A stretch of DNA of 64,000 nt, taken from assembly GCA_049724395.1 (NCBI GenBank), contig JAUGWO010000156.1:124001-188000 (forward strand), written 5' to 3'. The notes under the pieces were generated by a model. It was not told where the DNA came from, did no database searches, and saw only the letters and a program-made list of their open reading frames with translations. How positions within the stretch are numbered: the stretch's first letter is position 1; each line of letters begins with the position of its first letter. Source of the DNA: Spongospora subterranea f. sp. subterranea. Lineage: Eukaryota; Endomyxa: Phytomyxea; Phytomyxea; Plasmodiophorida. Positions 36,436-46,383 of the stretch are shown piece by piece. Both the position numbers and the translations under genes were made by a program.

Positions 36436-37612
36436 TCATTTGCTGTAATCTGGTACACCTAATGACGATGCCAGTATCGCCATTCGAACAAAAACCCCAT
36501 GGCGCATTTGTTTGAAATAAGCTGCTCTTGGGTCACTATCTACGTCAGGATGGATTTCGGTCGTTCGTGGCAAAGGATGCATAACGATCATGTCGTTTTT
36601 CGCGGCCAACAGCGTCGTTGGTGTGATTATGAAAGCGTTTTTCACCAGCTCGTATTCCTCCAGAGAAGAAAACCGCTCTTTCTGAACCCTTGTTACATAG
36701 AGTACATCCGATGTGGAAATGACCGATGCCAAATTGTTGCTAATCGTATAAGGGACTTTAAGCTGCTCGATTAATCCAGCAGGCATTTGCAGCGATTCTA
36801 CAGTCGAACTAATCAGTTCTAACGGTCCAAATCAACCGTGTATTCAAGGATGTACCAGGGCTGATGAAATGTAACTGTTTGGCACCAAACATGTTCAGCA
36901 GCTTGGTTAGTGAATGCACAGTTCGCCCGTGGCGTAGATCGCCAACCATGGTGATCGTGACGTTTTCTACCTTTCCAATTAGTTTTTTGATCGTATATAA
37001 ATCTAGTAACGCTGCATATACGGATTCAGCCGTCGAATCTGGACAAAGGTGTCGATGAGTATTACCTTGAGTCGGATGCTCGCAAATGCCATCCCCTGCA
37101 TTGATTACTGGAACCTACGAAGAAAATCAGCGATTCACGTCAGAAGAATACCGCAATACTAACTGGTGAACAGGAAGCGGCAGATTTGGCAGCTCCACCT
37201 TCAGGATGGCGCAACACCAATATATCGCAATATGAAGCCATGGTACGGACCGTGTCCTCTAGTGTCTCTCCTTTGGCAATGGATGAGGCGGTGGCAGTAA
37301 TGGGTATAACGCTTCCGCCTAGATTGAGCATGGCAGCGTGGAACGATGATGAGGTCCGAGAACTAGGCTCGTAGAATATATTCCCTAGAATCTAGCACAT
37401 AATTCAGCGACAAATATGTAAAATAAGAAGAAGAACAAAATGGACTGTTGATGTCAAAAATTTGTGAAACTGAAAGGCGTATAAAAGCAACCTTTCCAGA
37501 CAATACGTTGGATTTGACACCCTTATCCAGCAAAATACTCCCAATGTTCTGCTTGTTCCAAGATTCGGACCACATCATCAACTGTCAACTGATCAATGGA
37601 TACGAGACTCAT
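36436..37612 (-). CDS. Aspartate carbamoyltransferase (CAD-type), with one frame break
   Basis: Second step of pyrimidine synthesis: carbamoyl phosphate plus aspartate to carbamoyl aspartate. Close to the ATCase domain of animal CAD but stand-alone. The start at 37612 reads [20 protein letters not shown], then [14 protein letters not shown] and, after a roughly 100-nt intron, [20 protein letters not shown] with the carbamoyl-phosphate loop. It continues [87 protein letters not shown] and [12 protein letters not shown]. Near 37537 the frame changes by one base (EQAEHWE to ILLDKG). The residue count on the two sides fits the family, so a real intron is unlikely there. Probably an assembly error in an otherwise intact gene. 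Confidence 0.9.
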
Positions 37613-38258
37613 ATCAAGGAACCAGGCCAGCAACGGTCACTCAGGCAATTGACCAAGTGAACTTGGGCGGCGAAACGGGTTTCCGGTGACTGGTGGCGGC
37701 CAGGGCCTGCATTCACATCAGTGCAGTCAGTCAGGTCACAGTCTGTAGCAGAGCAAAAGGTGACACTGGTACTGTATATAGGGATACTACATGTAGTGTA
37801 CACACATGATCGCCATCCATCTCCAGACTCGGCTTTCGTCTGCCAAAGCCTGGCACAATGCGCGATGTTCATTCCTTTCCCGATTATATGTCTAACGGCT
37901 ACTGCGGTCCGTCTCCTCCCACAGCCCAATCGATATTACCTCTGGTGACTCCTGTGATCGCTTGGCAAGCGTTGAATAACATCTGTCACTGCAAAATCGA
38001 GTCTAGTCCTCCCCGATCGCAGTGAAAGTCGGATGTTTTTCAAAGTTCTTCATGTCGGCGAATTCGATTGCAATAAACGTTTTAATCGTATCCCTTTGTG
38101 AGCCAGCGCCTTTTATTGTTGGTTAGGTGTAGATGATTTGAAGTCATCAACAAATATCGCGTTTGCGTTTCCAGTGGGCTGCGCTTTTATGCATGATTTT
38201 TGTTATTCAATTCCCCACCGTCATTACTCTTATCGATTCGGGTTTGACATCATCACTA
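37613..38258. promoter_or_regulatory. Divergent intergenic region between ATCase and DGAT2
   Basis: About 645 bp between outward-facing starts, containing both promoters. No gene-like frame. A TATA-like tgtatata lies near 37775 but cannot be tied to a start site. Confidence 0.35.
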
Positions 38259-39490
38259 ATGATGAACTTGCATTGGCCGCGGCTGGCCCCGGCCCTCCTC
38301 CCGCTTGAGCGCAGATTGCAGACGTTATCAATCCTGATGTGGATGTCGCCTTGGATATTTTCACCGATTATCTCGATCATATGTCTAATGTCATCCAGAC
38401 CGTTTATTCGCTATCCATTCATAGCGTACCTACTGTATATTTTTTTATTCCAGAGTTTTCAACACACTGGGACTCTCCGATCAGCCGCCTTTCGCCGCTG
38501 GATTTTATGGCGGTACTTTGCATCATATTTCCCAATGGCTCTTGTTAAAACTGCAGATTTACCTCCCGATCGCCCTTACATATTTGGTAAACATATTAGG
38601 TTATTCACAAAGGGAGTTTTATGTTGTCTCAGGCTATTCCACCCTCATGGCATCGTGGGCGTTTCTGCATTTGTAACTTTCGCGACGGAGGCTACCTCGT
38701 TTTCTAGTACCTTTCCCGGAATTACAACCCATCTACTTACAATCAGTCAGAGTTTTCGTATGCCTATTCTTTCGCTGGTTTTAGGTGCTCATGGTATATG
38801 CGATGCTAGTCGCCACACTTGCAATACGATTTTGAGTAGAGGCAACGGCCAATCCATCACGTTAGTGATTGGTGGGGCGAGAGAGGTAAACTTCTCCACC
38901 AACGCAAAATCTGCAACGACGCAAGTGTAATCTATTGCATTAGGCTCTTGATGCTAGACCTGGCACGTGCGATTTGACATTGACTAAGCGAAAAGGCTTT
39001 ATCAAGATGGCTATTGAGCACGGCGCATCCCTGGTTCCTGTTTTTGCGTTCGGGGAGACTGATATTTATGACCAAGTGAACAATCCCAGGGGATCATTCC
39101 TTCGAAAATGGCAGGAATTCTTTTTGCAAAGGTTTGGTTTCACATTTCCCATTGTCAAAGGTATGCGAAACATTTGCAATCACACTGATATGCGCTAACA
39201 GAATCTGTCAGGTCGCGGAATATTCAATTACGATTTTGGACTCCTGCCTCGAAGGCGGCCTATTGTCACTGTCATCGGAGAACCTATTCATGTTGAAAAG
39301 GTTAACATTAATGCCCATTCGACAGGAGTCGTGCTTAATCTGCTTGTTATAGTTCCCCCGCGGTGAAATTACACTAGAAATGGTTGACTCGCTACATTAT
39401 AAATATGTCGACTCCCTAAAAACGTTATATAACACGTACAAATCGAGTTATGCGCCGTCTAATGAAGCATGTTTTCGGCTCATTGAATAA
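38259..39490 (+). CDS. Diacylglycerol acyltransferase 2 family (DGAT2/MGAT)
   Basis: ER membrane acyltransferase making triacylglycerol from diacylglycerol and acyl-CoA (or monoacylglycerol to diacylglycerol). Recognised by [42 protein letters not shown], the GGAREALDARPG segment restored by a GT-AG intron at about 38887, [30 protein letters not shown] and [12 protein letters not shown]. Two TM helices lie in the N-terminal part. Later introns also splice in frame, ending [11 protein letters not shown] at 39490. Near 38586-38631 a 46-nt GTAAAC...CTCAG segment looks like an intron, but removing it puts the active-site HPHG out of frame. Leaving it in adds about 15 residues. Start codon chosen among three in-frame ATGs. 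Confidence 0.88.
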
Positions 39491-39789
39491 ACCATTCCTC
39501 TGCGTTCCATCACACCGGGAAACAGCGACCGGTCGAAAATCAGGCGCTAACATTACAAGTTCCACAGGTCATCACTTATCAGGTTTCAATTGGCCAAGAA
39601 TGTGCTCGCATATGTGTTTCAGCCTTGCAATATTGGGTCCGATATGCTAGACACCATCTTGTCACAGGATTAGACATGTTTTGGCTTCGAGAACAATAAA
39701 CACTGTTTATATGCCTGGCAGTGGCATCAGACAGCCACATCGGTCAATTGTTACTGGCTTGGCTGGACATCTTGCCAAATTATCTAAGC

Positions 39790-40311
39790 ATGAAAGGCAA
39801 GGGCGGTCCTGAGAACGCCCGAACGTCGCAACCTTCGTCAATGGATTCCAGCGATTTTTCTCGAATTACTGGTAATGAAGCAAGGATTGTTCAGTCCGGA
39901 AGATTTCAGATTTCAGAATTGACTGCAGGTAAGGAAGGGATTTTAGGTGTTAGTGAATACAATAGCTCAATGTCGAACATGATCAGAATCAACCAGGACT
40001 GCTTCTCAGCCTCCACAGGCCGTTGCCGCGTCGGGGAGATTCCAGATCGCTGATATTGGTTCTTCATCATCCTTATCAACGGAAGGAGGTCAGCCAGTTT
40101 TAGCTGGCACACAAAGCAGAAGAGGATCGCAAACCAGCGACCCATTACAACTTCTCGTAAGTCTTATGGTAAAAGCATCTCCTATTCCACACTGAGTTCC
40201 GTATAGTCCATGCTACATTATCGGGTTCGATGCCTGATGGAAGAAAACCGTAAATTAAAGGAAGATAATGCAGAATTGCGGAAAGATTTGCGGGACCGTC
40301 CTGCTAGATAA
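39790..40311 (+). CDS. Small Ser-rich / coiled-coil protein, 5' end unresolved
   Basis: The reading is clear at the 3' end. Two introns splice in frame to give VQSGRFQISELTAESTRTAS, then AVAASGRFQIADIGSSSS, a Ser/Thr/Gly-rich linker, SDPLQLLSMLHYRV and a final coil MEENRKLKEDNAELRKDLRD before the stop at 40311. The hexapeptide SGRFQI occurs twice about 25 residues apart. Upstream, 39500-39700 is open in plus (ITYQVSIGQECARICVSALQ) and may hold 5' exons. No family recognised. The C-terminal coil resembles those of small adaptor proteins and of some kinases' C-termini. Confidence 0.45.
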
Positions 40312-41001
40312 ATTAATTATTGTACAGTACACATGAATGCGATATGGGATCATGTTTCAGACGGTCAATGAATCAAACGGGTTGACGGTTAATTCAAGTT
40401 TCTCAAACAAATACGCAATTTGATCAATCATTATACCGATACGTCGATCTAGGGAACAGTTCGCATTTACGATTGTGCCATTGCGTTTAAGTTTGCTTTA
40501 CATGGCGTTCATTTTCACAATTTTCCAGACAAGATGCAATGCTTTTATAAATCAGTGTTTAAGCAGCCCAATATGAAATATGGATCGGATTAAGTTTAAC
40601 AAGCGTCAAGATTTTTGAGTTGGGATTGGGGGTCGAGGAAGTTGGTGCTATATTTGGTTGCCTTTCAACCCCACAAGCCATAGATGGACCCAGGTAACAG
40701 AAACTGGCCAGGTCATACCGGTTCGCGATACAGTTAGCCCCACCCGACGTCAGACAGGAGAAGAATGGGACGAGCGCCTCCATGGGTTTCCGCCACTCCG
40801 TGCTCTTCCTGACTGAGGTCTGTACATTTGAACAGTGTTGGCTCAACTCTGGGGGTAAGCCACAGCCCCGGCCTGCATGACGGTTGGCACGTTATGGATA
40901 TTGTTAATATCATGTTACCCCCCCTCCATGAGGTAAAGTATAGTGTGCCATAGCAGGCATATTATCCAAACTTATAAACACGCTGATAAGAAGGTATCTC
41001 G
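40312..41001. other. Intergenic stretch
   Basis: About 690 bp upstream of the Myb/SANT gene. A minus frame at 40559-40846 is open for 95 codons without motif. Nothing supported. Confidence 0.4.
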
Positions 41002-41559
41002 ATGATTGACGAGACGGTGACGGACGAGGGGCGCCGATCTGATTCACCCACAGATCAACTCAAAGGGGGTCGGTTAAGATGGACCGCACATGACGTCATG
41101 AATCTGATGACTGGAGTCTCTCAATATGGTCATGCATGGTCGACAATCATCAAGCGTTACGATTTTAGGGGTCGCAACGCTAAAGCTATATCCGACAAGT
41201 TTTACTCCATCGCTGGAAAAGGTGACAGAAGAACAGTCTATTCTAAGGAAGAAGAAGAGCGGTTGATTCAGGGCGTGAAAAGGTTCGGGTGCAGAAGTTG
41301 GAGGAGAATCTCTCAAATTGGTGAAGAAGAAGGACACTCAGCTAAAAGGATACGATCCGAGCACAGTGACTGTACAAGCAAAACTAGGCAATACGAGGGA
41401 GAGGATTCAGACGACGATGACGAAAGTGAAGAAGGTCATCATGGAGAGAGTAGGTTGATGAAATTCCCAAGGTTCCAGTCTCTGCTCCTTGCTGTTGCTG
41501 CTGATCAGATCAACCGTCAATCACAAAAAAGACATTACGGAGCGTTTACGGCCGCATGA
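41002..41559 (+). CDS. Myb/SANT-domain DNA-binding protein (telomere-repeat-factor-like)
   Basis: A 185-residue intronless nuclear-type protein with two Myb-like helix-turn-helix repeats. The first is RLRWTAHDVMNLMTGVSQYG followed by AWSTIIKRYDFRGRNAKAIS, with spacing like TRF/telobox Myb domains. The second is VYSKEEEERLIQGVKRFGCR followed by SWRRI. After these comes an acidic patch (EGEDSDDDDESEEG) and a short tail. Likely DNA-binding in transcription or telomere/chromatin roles; the target is not predictable. The ATG at 41002 is the first in the frame and is preceded by an in-frame stop. Confidence 0.78.
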   Translation: MIDETVTDEGRRSDSPTDQLKGGRLRWTAHDVMNLMTGVSQYGHAWSTIIKRYDFRGRNAKAISDKFYSIAGKGDRRTVYSKEEEERLIQGVKRFGCRSWRRISQIGEEEGHSAKRIRSEHSDCTSKTRQYEGEDSDDDDESEEGHHGESRLMKFPRFQSLLLAVAADQINRQSQKRHYGAFTAA

Positions 41560-41921
41560 ACATATTGTCCATGTATATTGTATCGATGGGTGTCATCAAA
41601 ATAATGCACTTTCATCAAATTAATATAAGTTTAATCACATGTTTAAAACCAGTATTTGTAGTTGCAGTTCTCAACGTAGTTTTCGAGCTGTCATAGCGAG
41701 GCATTATTTTTTCGCTATAGGATATTCTGGTAAAAAGCAAAGTCTACCACTTGAAAAAATGACTCTCTTTTGTGTCACGAACGTATGCTACGATTATCAT
41801 GACTTCCGTAAAGGCTCTCTGCGGAGAGTTCAGCCCATGTATGCCGTACGGCGTCCGTATGCTGCGAGTTACTGTGAATTTGTGTGGATTGCTTAGATCT
41901 GTCATCAGCATTCTTTAAACA
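41560..41921. other. Short intergenic stretch
   Basis: About 360 bp with an 85-codon plus frame (41639-41896) of no recognisable type, perhaps 5' UTR of the next gene. Confidence 0.35.
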
Positions 41922-42220
41922 TGTCTGGACCCGAAAATTGACGAACGTCAACAGCGAGAACTGCAACAGTTTTTGATGGAGCAGCAGCAGCAGCAAGCAA
42001 TGCAGCAAATTATTAGCAATATCACAGACATTTGCACTGAGGCGTGCAGCAAGGCATGGGGCAAGAAATGTCTTACTCAATGCACTTTGAGATATTTAGA
42101 TACAAGGTCAGCATTCCTTGTGAGAGCATATGAACACATCGTTTTGATTTTTTTATAGCGCGTTTGTAATGGATCGGTTGGTCAAGAAAGGGACTTGATA
42201 TTTGATTTACATTAACAAGT
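41922..42220 (+). CDS. Small Tim-like mitochondrial chaperone (twin CX3C), atypical
   Basis: Very small protein with the look of Tim8/9/10/13 chaperones of the mitochondrial intermembrane space. It has a Gln-rich helix (LMEQQQQQAMQQIISNITD), CTEAC, CLTQC, then RYLDT. An intron of about 52 nt (from 42108) splices to SAFVMDRLVKKGT before a stop near 42200. The spacing between the two CX3C motifs is only 7 residues, against 11-16 in known small Tims. The start is unclear: ATG 41922 reads MSGPEN then stops, while a one-base shift would give KIDERQQRELQQFLMEQQ, a typical small-Tim N-terminus. An internal ATG at 41973 is the alternative. Function is inferred from motif only; the end position is approximate. 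Confidence 0.5.
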
Positions 42221-42237
42221 ATGGATAATACATGACA

Positions 42238-42269
42238 GGGGGTCGGGGGTCGGGGTTCCCCCCCCCCCC
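42238..42269. other. G-run/C-run tract upstream of NT-C2 gene
   Basis: Three runs of four or five G separated by tc (42238-42255), followed by tt and twelve C (42258-42269). On one strand it could form a hairpin between the G and C runs. The G side has one run too few for an intramolecular quadruplex unless the C strand partners it. It lies between the small-Tim-like gene and the NT-C2 gene. Confidence 0.6.
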
Positions 42270-42498
42270 ATATTATATGATGGTATGCTCATGACTAGGG
42301 TATCGTGTCGACATAATAGCGTTGACTCTGGAGCGGCCTTCCTTATCTTCTGTATTTACAATACCACAGATCTATAGCTGGAGTGATTCTCCAATAATTC
42401 CATTCAATGTCGGATCTGATTACCATAATGTAAATGATCTGATCCTACGATCGCAGCGGATTGTCGAAAATCTCAACGTCGGTAAACCTCGGTCGGTG

Positions 42499-45313
42499 AT
42501 GGCTGGCCGATTGTTTTCCCGCCAGAAATTATCGTACAAATTTGAAATCCATGATCTAACGCTGTTGGTTAGCGAATCCTCGGAGCTTACAGGGGTAGTC
42601 GCTGTTTGGAAATCTGGCCAACATTCGTCATCATCGCCATTGTTAATATTATCGGGCGGAAAATTCCGTATTGCTCAACCCCTCAGTATTACTTGCTCTA
42701 TCAAAAAAGGGAAGGCGAAACCGTCGTCGCTCAGTTTTCAATATCAACGACCCAAAGATGGCGCTGTCAAGTTATTCGGAAAGGCTAGGATTGATTTACG
42801 CTCCTTATGCACATCATCATCTATTGACGCCCAAACGTTAGCTGTCCGGGATTTTCAACTTCAGGATTGCAAAGATAATGAGGCAATTGCCAAGGTCAGA
42901 ATCGCGGTGACGCGAAGTAGTGAAGATTTAGACAGCGATCAACAGCAAGAGTTTGATATAGCCAACATCTTCAATGACGATAAGGAGTACGTTAGTGCGA
43001 CGAAGATAGGCGCTGACGACGTTTTCAATACCCAGAACGAATCGCTATCAAAACACGTGAAGGATTTAGAGAAACAACTATCTAATGAACGTGTTACGAA
43101 GGAAGAGTTGATAAAGCAGGTTGATGATCTAACCGCCAGGCTGTTCCAAGAAACAATACGTTATGAAGATGAATTGGCAAAGAGAGACGGGCAAGGGAAG
43201 TTGCAACTTCAGTCAACAATTTCTACGTTGCAAGAATCTGCAAACAAGGAGATTCAGTTGCTGAAACAAGAAAATCGTGATCGAAAGGTACGTTCGGAGG
43301 CAAGAGAGTCACTGTTGCAGCGAGAGATTGAACAGATTCGAACCGACTTTGAATCTAAGGCTAGATCGAACAAAATCGACCGACAAAAAGAAGAAGAGCT
43401 CAACAAAGTCAAACAAGAGTTAGATTTGACAAAGCAACAACTGCAGACGTCACAACAAGAACTGATTCTGGCTAGGTCAAATATGGGCAAAGTAAAAGAT
43501 CAGTCCCGAGACATTGACAGGGGGAAGTTCGCGAACCCAGCGTTAACAAGAAACGAACCATCATTGCAGGACGCGAAACACGACGATTGAACCCGAACAT
43601 GCGAAGAAAAAAGAAGACCCAGTCGATTTGGCTCTTTTGGAAAAAATTGTTATGGCCATGAAGGTCAGCGTTGATGGTGTAGTTGATAGACAACGGGTTC
43701 GTGTCATTGCTGAAGACGCAGCTCGAAAAGTCGGGAAGCTGAAGTCTGAAGCTGCTTTGAATACTGCCCAAACAGCGCAACCAAAGGAGAGCGCCGATGA
43801 GAAATTGTCAGCTTTAAAGAACGAACTTAAGCTAGCACAGGAAGATGCTGCTACTCAATCAAAGAAAGCCAGAATGGCTGAGAATGCTAAACTGATGGCT
43901 TCCAAGCAGTTCGAGCTTGAAAAAAAATGGCGAGAGACGCTGCAAAAACAGATCGAGGCTGGGGGAGGTGCGGTAATAACTGATGTTCCCGCACCACAAT
44001 CTGGGAAGGAATCATTGCAAGCAGCAGAGAAGGAACGATATGAAGAGGCACTTGCCACCGCCAATGCGGAAATATCGCAGCTGAAGGCGTCGTTAAAGGA
44101 AGTCGACAAGGCAAAAACTGAAGCTATCAAAACTATGGAAAGACGGATCACCGAGCTAAATGACAATCAACCCGCCAGGAACGCCTCTCAAGGCGATGGC
44201 AGCGTCACCCAAGCTACCGCCCAACAACAAGCTAATGACGAGTTGAGAGTTGAGATTTCGAAGGCGAGAAATGCACTTTATAAGGTGCAGGCTGAACTAG
44301 ATCAAATCGGACAAGAAAGAGATCTCATTCAGACTCAGAATCGCAAAAGGCAAAGCGAGTTGGATATGGCGCTCAAACTAGTGGAAGTAGAGAAAAAGTG
44401 GAAAGAACAGCTTCAGCGTCAGCTAGATGAAATTGCTGCGAACGACAAATTTTTAGAAAGCGATTTAACTGATTCGAAACGTCGACTCAATGACACGGCA
44501 GAAGAGTTGGACCGCACCAAACAACAAATTACGGATTTAAAGCAACAGCTTGAGGCTAGTCGAGCAACCGCAAGCAGTGTGCAACCAGCAGAGATGGTTA
44601 TGGCTATCAAGAAAGAGCGAGATTTGCTTGTTGACAGAGCGAATATAGCGGAGAAGAGTAATCGCGAATTACAGTCAAAGATTGACGCTGCAAATCTACA
44701 GCTGCAACAGCTGACCGCTGTCGTCGATAGCCTGAAAGAAGAAAATAGAAATGTGTCGCAAGATTCAAGACGGTCTGCCGAGAAGTCCAACGCGCATGTC
44801 GCCCTGGAAATTCAATCGGGATCATCTCAAGCTCCTCGGTCGCCTAAAGCCATGGATAAAGTATGGGAAAGGCGCGCTAAGGATGCGGAAGAAATGCTCA
44901 AGATGGCGCAATCATCGTTCGCCGAGACTACCAAGATTCTGGAGGAACGGAGCGCCATCCTTGACGAGGAGCTTATCGAGACGCGGCAGCGCCTTTGCGC
45001 CTTGTCTGACGAGTTGATTAAGCGCGATGAACAAATCGATTCGTTGAAAGGCAAACTTCAAGAAGGGTTCAGGGAAAGGTTAGGCATGACCGATTACATG
45101 AATGAACTCGAGATAGATTTGGCCAATAATAAGGCTAGGTTCGTTGACACAGTCGATGAGCTCAGCAACCTTGAAAATGAGAATTTCCGCCTTCGCGACA
45201 AGTTGAGCCATTTGGGTGTGAAATTATCGCCGCCAAGCCCGTTCCCACCCAAGATTTGCTTCCGAAAAAGACAAGAGTTCACAGCTTCCGTAAAAGTATT
45301 TTCCATTGTATAG
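42499..45313 (+). CDS. NT-C2 domain and long coiled-coil protein
   Basis: A 923-residue protein once a 43-nt intron (43527-43569) is removed; without it the frame appears broken. The start MAGRLFSRQKLSYKFEIHDL at 42499 opens an N-terminal C2 (NT-C2/EEIG1-EHBP1 type) domain (VAVWKSGQHS, FRIAQPLSITCSIKKGKAKP, KLFGKARIDLRSL). An upstream in-frame ATG at 42322 is possible. From about residue 190 to the end it is almost continuous coiled coil with heptad Leu/Ile and many Gln/Glu/Lys. Such proteins link membranes to the cytoskeleton or act in organelle positioning; the actual role is unknown. It is convergent with EB1, with 52 bp between the stops. Confidence 0.8.
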
Positions 45314-45365
45314 CTTTACCTATCGTATAAAATCAAAAAAAAACATTGGTGTATTGAGCAGTGAT

Positions 45366-46097
45366 TTATTGTATTGGGCGCATAACGTCCAGGACTATTG
45401 AGATATTGATATTATCGTAGCCTTGCGTTCTGTGCTCATCGCACCGAATCTCGATCTGTCTTAGTTTTTCGTAATACCAATCCCTCTCTTTCAGGACGGC
45501 GTCCAGCTCAGAATTGTCTGGAACTGATTTATCTTGCCCGATCGTTGGTTTAGCCATTTGGGTCAACGACCCTCGACCTTGAGCCAGCCGTCTACTTCTG
45601 GCTCGATAACGACTTTGCCACCGCCGAACGGCAGTATCCCGCTCCTTAACGGCGTTGTATGGTCGGATCAATGGCGAGTATTTTTGCAGCCAGATATGTC
45701 GCAACCATTGAGCCAATGACAAGCTTTCGCTCGTTGACCCACGAACAATCGCCTCGATATCTATCTCTTTGACTAATTTATGGGATCGCAAACACTCCAT
45801 GAATATGCGATAGTTTGATTCTGAATAGGAAACTATCAGGAACAACCAAGAGCGGATGAGATCCGGATGGGAACGATCCTGACCGTATTCATAGGTGTAT
45901 TGTGGGTTCCAATTCACACGATGTAGCGGAAGCGATTCTGGAAATATTGCCGCCATTATCTGACAGGCGATGATCCCGTCTCGAAACTGCTCGATTTGCG
46001 TATATGTTGTGGAAAGGAAGGAATTAGCCCACGCCAGTAGGTCGTTCGCTGAAACAAACGAGCTGGAGGACAGGCTCCCTGACATCACATCAGCCAA
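45366..46097 (-). CDS. EB1-family microtubule plus-end-binding protein
   Basis: Calponin-homology plus EB1 C-terminal domain protein that tracks growing microtubule ends. The CH domain shows ANDLLAWANSFLSTTYTQIE, then FRDGIIACQIMAAIFPE and ESNYRIFMECLRSHKLVKEI. An intron of 63 nt after YTYEYE is a multiple of three and has no stop, so it is readable if retained. Removing it restores the family spacing (222 residues). The linker is basic (RWQSRYRARSRRLAQGRG) and fits microtubule binding. The coil LDAVLKERDWYYEKLRQIEI is the EB1 dimerisation motif. The tail lacks the EEY/F-type end (ends VMRPIQ). Confidence 0.9.
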   Translation of the reverse strand: MADVMSGSLSSSSFVSANDLLAWANSFLSTTYTQIEQFRDGIIACQIMAAIFPESLPLHRVNWNPQYTYEYGQDRSHPDLIRSWLFLIVSYSESNYRIFMECLRSHKLVKEIDIEAIVRGSTSESLSLAQWLRHIWLQKYSPLIRPYNAVKERDTAVRRWQSRYRARSRRLAQGRGSLTQMAKPTIGQDKSVPDNSELDAVLKERDWYYEKLRQIEIRCDEHRTQGYDNINISIVLDVMRPIQ

Positions 46098-46383
46098 AGA
46101 TCGCGTATGGATGGCGCATATCTACCCATTGACGTCATATTCGGTGTCGAAAGCCCTGGTCCCAATATGATAATTGATGGAGCACCTAACCTGAGGCACG
46201 CGGCTCAAAGATATAACGGGCCCCTCGACAAGATATCACAAGAATAAAAAGGGGCAGGCTTCGTCCATCATCGTCAGCGAATCCTATAGCAATTGAACCA
46301 CGAAACACAACGGAACTATTCTCAAATTCAACATTTTTTTTTATCGATTTCAGAACCAGTGTCGGATCAGGGTATTGCCGATT

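Noticed and set aside
37508-37529. 22-nt GT-AG segment that would fix the ATCase frame
   Set aside because: Removing it would delete conserved residues and shorten the N-terminus relative to CAD; 22 nt is also below any convincing intron here.
43560-43640. Apparent +1 frameshift in the NT-C2 coiled-coil gene
   Set aside because: A 43-nt GT-AG intron (43527-43569) restores the frame exactly, so no frameshift is needed.
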